Positions 51,044-58,472 of a stretch of DNA of 64,000 bases are shown in pieces (positions within the stretch are counted from its first letter, which is position 1; each line of letters opens with the position of its first letter). The notes below the pieces were generated by a model. It was not told where the DNA came from. It was given only the letters and a program-made list of their open reading frames with translations, and ran no database searches. The translations under genes were made by a program, and so were the position numbers. Location: the NCBI GenBank assembly GCA_002238605.1, contig MPMR01000020.1, positions 1 through 64,000 of the forward strand, read 5' to 3'. This DNA is from BD2-11 clade cluster bacterium bin43. Its GTDB lineage: Bacteria; Gemmatimonadota; Gemmatimonadetes; Longimicrobiales; Gaopeijiaceae.

Positions 51044-54000
51044 GCGATATGGTTTTTGTAAGTGATTTGTCGATCGATACCCATTTCCTCTTGCGATTGG
51101 GGGAACGAACCCGCACGCGTCATACCGCCGCCGGTGCCGCGGGCGAGGGCGGCGTGCGCGGACGGTCGAGGGGAGTGCGGGAGCCGGGTGAGGGACGGCG
51201 TCGGGTGACGGAGCAGGAACGGCGGGTTCCGGGGCGGTTGGAAGGAAGATGGCGGCGTGCGGAATGGCCGGAGGCAAGGCGAGCTCATCGCCGGAGGCTG
51301 CCTTCGCGGCCGAGGCGCCAGCCGTACCTCCGGCCGGGGCGCTACCCCCCACCCCACACCGCCCCTCCCCGCGGCCGCAGCGGGCGACCCAGGAGAGCGC
51401 GTCGCCCAGGTCGTAGGTGCGGTCACGGTTTCCGAGGCGGTCGAGGGCCAGGGCCTGCACCGCGTCCAGTTCGTGTTCGCCGAACACGGCCGATATGGCC
51501 GCCTCGACCGGCAGGTCCTCCCCGACCAGCAGGCTGTCGACCACCACGACCGACCGGGGGGTCGCACCACCTTCCACCCGGATGTGAATCGTGTCCACGT
51601 AGGTGCCCGGGCCGAGGTCGCCGGGGGTGCGGCGCACCACCACCCCGCCCCCCGCCACCCCACGCGCCACGACCAGTTCGAGCCACGACGACCCTCCATG
51701 CGCGGCCGTCCAGGTGGCCGCGCGCGACCCGTACCCCCCCACCTCCACGACCAGAGTGTCCACCAGGGGCTGGGTCACCCCCGCCAGGGTGGCCGCCGCC
51801 CCGCCCCGCCCCGCGACCGTCACGGTGGTCGCGGCCGCCACCCGCAGGGAGTCCACCAGCGTGGCGGGAAGCACGTACGGCCCGTCTCCCGCGACCCGGA
51901 TGGTGTCCAGGTACAGTCCGGCCGCGAGGCCGTCCACCCGCCGGGTCCACCGGACCTGGCCCGGGCCCGTTCCGGCCGAGTCGACGAGCTCCAGCCACGC
52001 GGAACCCCCGTGGGTCGCGCGCCACGCCACCTGCGCGGCCGCGGGCCCTGCGACCGCCACCTCGGCGGAGTCGGCCACCGCCCCGGTCGCGCCCACCGGC
52101 ACCTCCGTATACCGGCCCGCCGCGGGGAACGCCAGCGTGTTCACCGCCCGCACCACCAGCCGAACCGGCAGCACCGCCCCGCCCGCGGCCGCGTCCGCCC
52201 CGGCAACCACCACCGTCACCGTGTCCACGTACTCCCCGGGCGCGAGGTCGCCGGGGTCGATCCGCCACGCGATCGAATCGAGGGCGCCGCCCTGCGCGCG
52301 CGTCAGCCCGAGCCATCCCGCCCGGGCGCCGGCCGCGGTCCACCGCGCCTCCGGCCACCCGGTGCCGTAGATGCGAACCGGCGCGCCGCCGTCCACCGGG
52401 TCGCCGCCCCGGGCGACCACCACGCGCCGCTCCCCCCGCGTCTCCGCCACCAGCGGCGCGGCCGCCGGCAGCGCGAACGCGCCCCGGCCGTGGGTCGCGG
52501 CCACCATGACGCCCGCGGCCGGCTCCACCGCCAGGTCGAACACCGCGACCATCGGCAACCCCTCGCCCACGCGGGCCCAGCTCCCGCCGGCCTGAGAAGA
52601 AAACACGCCCAGGTCCGTCCCGATGTAGATCCGGGACAGGTCGGACGGGTCGAGCAGCACCGTGTTGACCGGATGATCGGGCAGGTCGCCGGTGATGTCG
52701 CTCCAGGACGTCCCGTAATCGCGGGTCGCGAACACGTGGCCCGTGCCGAAACCCGAGAACACCGCGTACGCGGTCGCGGGATCGTGCGGATGCACCGCGA
52801 TGTCGCTCACGTAGCGCATCGGCAGCGGCCCCGAGACCGTGCGCCACGACCCGCCGCCGTCCCGGGTCACCACGACATCCGACTCCGAGGTCCCGAAATA
52901 GACCACGCGCGCGTCCGAGCGGCTGGGCGCGATCGCCGAGATCCGCCCCTCGGGGGCCTCCGCGACGGGCTCCCAGCGCCCGCCGCCGTCGACCGTCCGG
53001 TACAGCCGCTCGGTGCCGAAGTAGAGCACGTCCGGGTCGAAGGGATCCATCACCAGCGGAGGAATGAAGAGCGCGTCGTCGCCGAGGTCGATGCCGTAGC
53101 CGCGGAACCGGAAGGACCCGCCGCCGTCGGAGCGCCTCGGCCCCCCGGTCCCGCCCCGCCACTGGGTCTCGGCCCACCTGCGGTCGAAGCGCGGGTCGAG
53201 CGCCGTGAACCCGCCGTCCCCGCCCATCACCTGCGGCCACGACAGATCGCCGTCCCCCTGGACGGTCCCGTTGTCCTGGGTGCCCGCCAGCACCGAGATC
53301 GCCTCCGCGCGCGGATGGATCGAGACCCCGGCGTAGAACTGGGTCAGGGAGAGGTTGGTGTTGAGGCTCTCCCAGGTGTCGCCCCGGTCCGGGCTCCGGT
53401 AGACGCCCCCGTCGTTGCCCGCGAGCAGCATGTCCGGCGCGCGCGCATCCACGGTCAGGACGTGCTGGTCGACGTGGATGTCCACGCGGCCGATGGTCGA
53501 GAAGGTCTCCCCGCCGTCCACGGAGCGATACAGCAGCACGGCCCCGAAGTACACCACGTCGGGGTCGGTGGGATGCACGGCCAGCGACTGGTTGTACCAG
53601 CACTGTCCGCAGCGGACGCCCCCTGCGGACGCCCGGGTCCAGGAATCGCCTCCGTCGGAGCTCCGCGCCATCACCACGCCCCCGGACTCCCCGGCCGAGA
53701 GATAGAGGATGTCCGGACTGGAGCGCGACTGCGCCAACTGCGCGCGCCAGGGCAGGACCCCGAGCCCCACATCCACCTCCCGCCAGGTCAGCCCGCCGTC
53801 GCCGGACCGGTGCAGGGTGGCGTGGCCCGTCTTCTCCTCCCCTTCGGCGAGCGCCGCGAACAGCACCTCGCGGTCGCCGGCGCGCACGAGCACATCCGTG
53901 ACCACGCCGTCGAGCACCTTCGTCCAGCCGCCCCCCGAATCGGTCGAGATGAAGAGCCCGCCCTCGGTCGCAGCGTAAACCGTGGTCGCGTCCAGCGTGC

Positions 54001-54625
54001 CGGCGGTCGCCGAGTCGACCACGATGCGCGAGATGGTTGTCCCGCCCATCGGCCCGGTGAAGACGCCCTCGCCCAGCCGGGTCCAGCTTTCGCCCCCGTC
54101 GGAGGAGCGCAGGACGCCGCAGCCGTAGTAGCTGTCGGCCGAAAAGTGCTGCTCCCCGGTGCCCGCGTAGACGATGTCCGGGTCGACCGGGTCGAGCGCC
54201 AGCGCGCCCATCGCGAGCGAGCACTGCTGGTCGGTGAGCGGCCGCCAGGAGGCTCCGGCGTCCTCCGTGCGCCACACCCCGCCCTGGGCCCCGCCCGCGA
54301 AGATCACGTCCATGTTCGCGGGATGGAGGACTACCGCCGATACCCGCCCCGTGGAGGTGGTGTAGGACTCGATGATCTCGGGTCCGAGCGGCTTCCAGGC
54401 ACCCGGGGTCCCCGCGCGCGCGGCGGCGGCGCCGGGCGGAAGGCGAAGAACCGCGCGCCGGAGGACGCTTTCACGGGCGACCTGGAGCCGCGCGCCCCAT
54501 CCGGGCACGCCGGGGGAGCGGCGCTGCTCGAGGAAGAACTCCCAGCGTCCGCCGGGATCGTCCTGCTGCGCCGAGGCCGCCGACGCCCAGGCAAGGAGCG
54601 CGACGGCGGCCAGGATCCTCGACAA
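50093..54625 (-). CDS. BNR/Asp-box propeller protein fused in frame to an Ig-like lipoprotein
   Basis: One uninterrupted frame of 1510 codons. Signal MSRILAAVALLAWASAASAQ. Residues 90-700 are a beta-propeller of Asp-box units (SSDGGESWTRLG, STDSGGGWTKV, RSVDGGETFSTI, ATRDYGTSWSDI), as in sialidase-like or Ycf48-like exported proteins. Then three Ig-like units of about 90 residues (WTAAGARAGWLGL, DLAPGEYVDTVTV) and a short dockerin-like stretch (ALALDRLGNRDRTYDLGDALSWV). After a Pro/Arg-rich low-complexity stretch a second signal-like segment appears (TLLLAAALALGC-GADD), leading into two BID_2-type Ig domains. The second half is probably a separate gene that shares the frame, because the linking DNA is AT-rich and promoter-like. 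Confidence 0.8.
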   Translation of the reverse strand: MSRILAAVALLAWASAASAQQDDPGGRWEFFLEQRRSPGVPGWGARLQVARESVLRRAVLRLPPGAAAARAGTPGAWKPLGPEIIESYTTSTGRVSAVVLHPANMDVIFAGGAQGGVWRTEDAGASWRPLTDQQCSLAMGALALDPVDPDIVYAGTGEQHFSADSYYGCGVLRSSDGGESWTRLGEGVFTGPMGGTTISRIVVDSATAGTLDATTVYAATEGGLFISTDSGGGWTKVLDGVVTDVLVRAGDREVLFAALAEGEEKTGHATLHRSGDGGLTWREVDVGLGVLPWRAQLAQSRSSPDILYLSAGESGGVVMARSSDGGDSWTRASAGGVRCGQCWYNQSLAVHPTDPDVVYFGAVLLYRSVDGGETFSTIGRVDIHVDQHVLTVDARAPDMLLAGNDGGVYRSPDRGDTWESLNTNLSLTQFYAGVSIHPRAEAISVLAGTQDNGTVQGDGDLSWPQVMGGDGGFTALDPRFDRRWAETQWRGGTGGPRRSDGGGSFRFRGYGIDLGDDALFIPPLVMDPFDPDVLYFGTERLYRTVDGGGRWEPVAEAPEGRISAIAPSRSDARVVYFGTSESDVVVTRDGGGSWRTVSGPLPMRYVSDIAVHPHDPATAYAVFSGFGTGHVFATRDYGTSWSDITGDLPDHPVNTVLLDPSDLSRIYIGTDLGVFSSQAGGSWARVGEGLPMVAVFDLAVEPAAGVMVAATHGRGAFALPAAAPLVAETRGERRVVVARGGDPVDGGAPVRIYGTGWPEARWTAAGARAGWLGLTRAQGGALDSIAWRIDPGDLAPGEYVDTVTVVVAGADAAAGGAVLPVRLVVRAVNTLAFPAAGRYTEVPVGATGAVADSAEVAVAGPAAAQVAWRATHGGSAWLELVDSAGTGPGQVRWTRRVDGLAAGLYLDTIRVAGDGPYVLPATLVDSLRVAAATTVTVAGRGGAAATLAGVTQPLVDTLVVEVGGYGSRAATWTAAHGGSSWLELVVARGVAGGGVVVRRTPGDLGPGTYVDTIHIRVEGGATPRSVVVVDSLLVGEDLPVEAAISAVFGEHELDAVQALALDRLGNRDRTYDLGDALSWVARCGRGEGRCGVGGSAPAGGTAGASAAKAASGDELALPPAIPHAAIFLPTAPEPAVPAPSPDAVPHPAPALPSTVRARRPRPRHRRRYDACGFVPPIARGNGYRSTNHLQKPYRVTARLYLQYRTQYRLTLLLAAALALGCGADDVVEPPVATSAVVVPAAVNLVALRERVGFQATIHDQNGQVMPAAPVTWSTSDPSVVTVDPTGTAVSVGNGRAQVAATSGNATAAASVVVAQRGAVVEVDWGGPRLLFGDSVQVTLPVANDPNGHRVAPARIAWTTSDPAIATIDPDGWVRTAGPGQVRIEVDVGGFVAAQDYSVELDPGYLKVALTLPPGARDIGAHLSIEGPIDIPGIEGPTIDSLRAADYELYRSRATAPTQVIIAGLLSAGPVLEFWVPHRSFRAQYRVRLLQISGDDYAVKDPTGYSALISP

Positions 54626-54632
54626 GAGGGCC

Positions 54633-54905
54633 TCAGGGTGACGAGCACGTCAACCGCTCCGGCGGGCGTGCCCGGCATCGCTCGGCGATGATCATGCCCA
54701 TGGCGTTGCCCCCGCAGACGCTCTCCTGGGCGGCCGAGGCCGCGGCTTCGCGGGTGGGGCCGGCGCCCATGCGGCACACCTCCTCCCCGTCGAAGACCAG
54801 GCAGACCTCGCAGCTGACGGTCGCCGGGGCCACCGACGAGTACATCACGTAGCCGAGGAAGATGAGGACCCCCGCCCCGATGCCCAACGGTACCAGACGC
54901 TTCAT
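54633..54905 (-). CDS. Small cysteine-rich membrane protein of unknown function
   Basis: 90 residues from ATG 54905, with AAGGAG eight bases upstream. One membrane helix near the N-terminus (LVPLGIGAGVLIFLGYVMYSSV), then an exposed segment with six cysteines (SCEVCLVFDGEEVCRMG, ESVCGG, ERCRA, LTC) that could form disulfides or bind metal. I do not recognise the family. It lies 7 bp ahead of the BNR-propeller gene and 18 bp behind the YncE-like gene, so all three are probably co-expressed. Confidence 0.75.
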   Translation of the reverse strand: MKRLVPLGIGAGVLIFLGYVMYSSVAPATVSCEVCLVFDGEEVCRMGAGPTREAAASAAQESVCGGNAMGMIIAERCRARPPERLTCSSP

Positions 54906-54923
54906 CAAGCCAACTCCTTCGCT

Positions 54924-56282
54924 TTACGGGACCGGCGTCGCCCGCCAGAAGTCGATCCCGCCGGGCTGGTAGCGCAGTTCGGCGCTCGCCACCCGCTCGA
55001 GCGCCACAAGATCGAAGACGTCGAGCGTGCCCGGCGTCGCGCCGACGGCCTCGTTGGAGACGAAGGCGTAGCGTCCGTCCGGGCTGGTGACCACTCCGTG
55101 GGTGATCGGCCGGGTGGTCGGAAGCCGGGCCAGCTCCTCGCCCGATTCCAGCGAGATCACCGAGACGGCCTGCTCGCCCTTCAGGGTCGCCACCAGCAGC
55201 GAGCCGTCCGCGGTGACGTCAAGGTTGTAGGGCGCGGTTCCCGTCGGGAAGCGCCGGCGCACCGTCCAGTCCCCGGCATCGATCTCGAGGATCTCGTCGT
55301 TGCGGTTGCAGGCCACGTAGACCACCCGGTCGGCGAGCGCGCCCGCGCCCGGCTCGGCCCAGGTCGGCGAACACACGGCGTCCGACCCGCCCGCCATGCC
55401 CGCCATGCGCCCCATGCTGGTGTCGTCGCGCATGGAGGGCGCCCCGGTGCCCGCCGCGCCCGCGCCGGCACCCGCTCCCGCAGCACCCGCGGCCCCTGCC
55501 GCACCCGCCTGGCCGCCGGCCTCCGCCTCCGCGCCGCTCATGACCATCACATGCCCGCCCATCCCCTGGTCGCGCGCATCGAGCGGACCCTCGCGGCCGG
55601 GCGCCAGCGAGAAGCGCCGGCTCACCTCCAGGGTGGTCAGGTCGAACTCGACCAGCTGGTCGGAGTGCATGCACGCCGAGTACTGGCGCCCGCCGGAGGC
55701 GCTCACCCGGCTGCCGTGGGGCATGAGGCAGGTGGTGACGCGCGACAGCTGGGTCATGGTGGGGGTGTAGACCACCGACAGGTCCGAGGGGACCATGTCG
55801 CCGTGCAGGTTGAAGTTGGCCACCACCAGGAACTGGCCGTTGGGGGTGATCCCCATGGTGGCCGGGAAGAGCCCCAGCTCCGCCCGCGCGACGAGGGTGT
55901 CGACCCCCGTCGCGAACTTCCACACGTACCCGTACGGCGTGCCGTGGGCGATGGTGAGGTACCAGAACGCCCCGTCCGGCGAGACCGTGAGCCCATGCGC
56001 CCCGTCGTTGTCGGCGGGCATGATCCCGACCGGGATCTCCTTCTCCACCTCCGCGCCGGCGCCGGGCCTGAACACCACCCGGCTCACGATGTCGGACGAC
56101 TCGTTGGCCACGTAAAGCCGGTACTCGACGCCCTCCGGGGCGGCCTCCTGCGCGGCGGCCCGCGCGCCGGCATGCACGAAGACCGCGGCCAGCGCCGCAC
56201 ACGCGAACACCGCCCGGCCGCCGCCGAAGCCACGCCCGGCCGACCGCCACCCATGCCGCAGTGAGCGGCCGAGAATGTCCAT
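54924..56282 (-). CDS. YncE-like beta-propeller protein, exported
   Basis: 452 residues from ATG 56282. The signal comprises VFACAALAAVFVHAGARAAAQ. Propeller units repeat the YVTN-type pattern (RLYVANESSDIVSRVVF, PNGQFLVVANFN, DRVVYVACNRNDEILEIDA, DGSLLVATLKGEQAVSVIS, DGRYAFVSNEAVG). Propellers of this type bind ligands or partners and often sit with cytochrome or copper proteins. An Ala/Gly-rich insertion breaks the middle (AGAAGAAGAGAGAGAAG). The gene begins 4 bp after the heptad-repeat gene, in the same operon. Confidence 0.88.
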   Translation of the reverse strand: MDILGRSLRHGWRSAGRGFGGGRAVFACAALAAVFVHAGARAAAQEAAPEGVEYRLYVANESSDIVSRVVFRPGAGAEVEKEIPVGIMPADNDGAHGLTVSPDGAFWYLTIAHGTPYGYVWKFATGVDTLVARAELGLFPATMGITPNGQFLVVANFNLHGDMVPSDLSVVYTPTMTQLSRVTTCLMPHGSRVSASGGRQYSACMHSDQLVEFDLTTLEVSRRFSLAPGREGPLDARDQGMGGHVMVMSGAEAEAGGQAGAAGAAGAAGAGAGAGAAGTGAPSMRDDTSMGRMAGMAGGSDAVCSPTWAEPGAGALADRVVYVACNRNDEILEIDAGDWTVRRRFPTGTAPYNLDVTADGSLLVATLKGEQAVSVISLESGEELARLPTTRPITHGVVTSPDGRYAFVSNEAVGATPGTLDVFDLVALERVASAELRYQPGGIDFWRATPVP

Positions 56283-56286
56283 AAGC

Positions 56287-56619
56287 CTAACCTGGCTCGT
56301 CACCGAGACGACCGCGCATGTAGCCCTCCAGGTGAGCGATGTCCTCGCGAACGCGGGAGATCGCCTCAGCGTTGTGGAAGATCGCCTCAGCGTTGCGGGA
56401 GATCGCTTCAGCGTTGCGGGCGATCGCGTCAGCGTTGCGGCCGATCAGTTCAGCGTTGCGGTCGATCCGGTCTCCCAAACGAGTCTCCATCGCACTCATT
56501 TCGGATCGGATGAACCCGTAGAAGCCTCCAAGCGCCGCCAGCAGCATGATGAACTGTCCCCACTCCTTCATCCATCCCATCGGACCTGACGGCTGCCCCG
56601 CGGTATCGGGATCGATCAT
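56287..56619 (-). CDS. Membrane protein with RNAEAIS heptad repeats
   Basis: 110 residues from ATG 56619, with GGAGG nine bases upstream. A short polar start precedes one membrane helix (EWGQFIMLLAALGGFYGFI), then a coiled coil built of seven-residue units (RNAELIG, RNADAIA, RNAEAIS, RNAEAIF, HNAEAIS). The design, an anchored helix plus heptads, resembles the four-copy array at 48.3-49.9 kb though the sequences differ. Function unknown; such proteins may space or cluster partners at the membrane. Confidence 0.8.
   Translation of the reverse strand: MIDPDTAGQPSGPMGWMKEWGQFIMLLAALGGFYGFIRSEMSAMETRLGDRIDRNAELIGRNADAIARNAEAISRNAEAIFHNAEAISRVREDIAHLEGYMRGRLGDEPG
56366..56470 (-). repeat. Five 21-bp repeats coding heptads
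   Basis: tcagcgttg recurs at 56366, 56387, 56408, 56429 and 56450, exactly 21 bp apart, each unit coding one heptad. Confidence 0.9.
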
Positions 56620-56759
56620 GTGCAATGCCTCCGGTGCGTTCCCCCAAAAATCTGGCGCGCAACGCCCGAAACCGCCACCGTGGTTTTCCTTGACGGACGG
56701 GGGGACGACCCGCTCCGGCGGGCAACCTGCATACGAAGGCGAAAAGAGCGAGGTAGACG

Positions 56760-57107
56760 ATGAAGGACAGTTTCGCGATACAGGAACTTGGTGTCGCGCT
56801 GGCCAAGCTTGAGGGTCGTGTTCTCACCGGGTTCGATCAACTGAACGGACGGATCTCCGCGTTGGAATCGAAGCTGGCCACGCGGATCGAAGACGTGGAG
56901 GCACACGCGGACAAACGGAGCGTAGGGTTCGAGACCAGGGTCGACATGGTGTCGGCCAGGTTCAAGCAGGTTCGATACTCGCTCGACGGGCTGGAGGAGC
57001 GCCTCGGCCAGAAGGTCGAGGGATTGGACACCGAAGTCCGGAAACAGCTCGGCGTTCTGCAAGCCGCGATCGACGCGATCGGCGCGCACTTCGCCAGTTC
57101 GACGTAG
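56760..57107 (+). CDS. Cytosolic coiled-coil protein of unknown function
   Basis: 115 residues with a GAGG ribosome site. It has no membrane helix, unlike the other coiled-coil genes nearby. Heptads run through most of the chain (FDQLNGRISALESKLATRIEDVEAHADKR, LDGLEERLGQKVEGLDTEV). Divergent from the heptad-repeat membrane protein and 91 bp upstream of the integrase. It could belong to an integrated element; nothing in the sequence shows its role. Confidence 0.72.
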   Translation: MKDSFAIQELGVALAKLEGRVLTGFDQLNGRISALESKLATRIEDVEAHADKRSVGFETRVDMVSARFKQVRYSLDGLEERLGQKVEGLDTEVRKQLGVLQAAIDAIGAHFASST

Positions 57108-57198
57108 CCGGGGCTTCCTCCGGTCGAGAGGAAGCTGGCGGCGTGTCCGTCCCCGAATGGTGCAAATCCCAAGACGTGATAACGGACAGGATACCAGG

Positions 57199-58350
57199 AT
57201 GGAGCGACCGAGGAAGCTCAGCGCGAGTTTCGTCAAGACGATCCGGCGGCCCGGCCGATACGGAGACGGACGGGGAGGCTACGGGCTGTCGCTGCTGGTC
57301 AAGCCCACATCGACCGGACGGATCAGCAGGACGTGGGCGCAGCGCCTCTACATCAACGGCAAGGCCGTGAACCTGGGTCTGGGCGCGTATCCGGTGGTGA
57401 CGTTGAAGGAGGCGAGGGCCAAGGCGCTTGAGAATCGGCGAATGCTGGCGCGGGGGATGGACCCCAGGAGCGGCGGCATGCCCACCTTCGCGCGAGCGGC
57501 CGAGAAGGTGATTGCGATCCACAGGGCGAACTGGAAACCGGGTGGTGACACCGAGCAGCAGTGGAGGGCCAGCCTGCGCGATTATGTCCACCCGAAGATC
57601 GGGCACAAGACGGTGAACAAGATCACGACGACGGACGTGATGGCCGTCCTGCTGCCGATCTGGAACGAGAAGCGGGTGACGGCGACGCGCGTGCGCAACA
57701 GGATTTCGGCGGTGATGAGGTGGGCCGTCGCGAAGGAGTACCGGGAGGGGAATCCGGCGGGCGACACCATCGCGGCCGCACTTCCCAAGAACGGGGTCCC
57801 CAAGGTCCACCATCGCGCGCTGCCTCACGCCCAGGTCGCGCAGGCGCTGGCCAGCGTGCGTGCGAGCACGTCACAACCCGCGACGAAACTGGCATTCGAG
57901 TTTCTCGTGCTCACCGCGTCCAGATCGGGCGAGTCCCGGAGTGCGAAATGGACCGACATCGACTTCAGGGCCGCCACATGGACCGTGCCGGGCATACGCA
58001 TGAAGATGGGACGCGAGCATCGGGTGCCGCTGTCTTCACGTGCTCTCGAGGTGCTCGCCCAGGCGCGCCGGCGATGCAACGGATCCGACCTGGTATTCCC
58101 CTCTCCGGCAGGCCGCAAGCTGACCGGCAACACACTCTCTCAGCTCTGCCAACGGCTCGAGATCGCAGCGGTTCCGCACGGCTTCCGCTCCTCGTTCCGC
58201 GACTGGTGCGCCGAGCGCGGCGTACCCCGCGAGGTCGCCGAGTCCGCGCTCGCGCATGCGGTCAAGGGCGTCGAGGGAGCATACCTGCGAACCGACCTCT
58301 TCGAGCGTCGGCGAGAGGTCATGGAAGCATGGGGTGACTACGTGCGGTGA
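57199..58350 (+). CDS. P4-type tyrosine recombinase (integrase)
   Basis: 383 residues if ATG 57199 is used (AGGA seven bases upstream); an earlier ATG at 57157 is in frame. The N-terminal arm-binding DUF4102 region (LYINGKAVNLGLGAYPVVTLKEARAKALE) and the core-binding part precede the catalytic domain. Catalytic residues read Arg242 (LTASRSGE), His327 and Arg330 (HGFR), His353 (LAHAV) and Tyr362 (AYLR), so it appears intact. P4-type integrases insert genomic islands at specific sites, often tRNA genes. Here no tRNA is seen; the DNA downstream is AT-rich with palindromes and then a truncated surface-protein gene. Confidence 0.92.
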   Translation: MERPRKLSASFVKTIRRPGRYGDGRGGYGLSLLVKPTSTGRISRTWAQRLYINGKAVNLGLGAYPVVTLKEARAKALENRRMLARGMDPRSGGMPTFARAAEKVIAIHRANWKPGGDTEQQWRASLRDYVHPKIGHKTVNKITTTDVMAVLLPIWNEKRVTATRVRNRISAVMRWAVAKEYREGNPAGDTIAAALPKNGVPKVHHRALPHAQVAQALASVRASTSQPATKLAFEFLVLTASRSGESRSAKWTDIDFRAATWTVPGIRMKMGREHRVPLSSRALEVLAQARRRCNGSDLVFPSPAGRKLTGNTLSQLCQRLEIAAVPHGFRSSFRDWCAERGVPREVAESALAHAVKGVEGAYLRTDLFERRREVMEAWGDYVR

Positions 58351-58407
58351 CCGTGAGTCATATCCCGTGCGCATAATCATAGTGATAACGAAACCGGCCA
58401 TGCACTC

Positions 58408-58438
58408 ATAACATATTGTTATATTGTGACTTATAAGT
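58408..58438. other. AT-rich palindromes at the integrase-distal junction, possible attachment site
   Basis: ATAACA-TAT-TGTTAT (58408-58422) and the 10-bp palindrome ACTTATAAGT (58429-58438) lie between the integrase stop and the first codons matching the surface-protein repeats. The tract is strikingly AT-rich against its surroundings. An attR core is a plausible reading; the second copy was not found in this window. Confidence 0.4.
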
Positions 58439-58472
58439 AGTTTGTGCCGGGGAGTATATCCGCTCCTCGGCG

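Noticed and set aside
51257-54691. 1144-codon plus-strand frame
   Set aside because: Antisense shadow of the BNR-propeller gene; no domain or signal.
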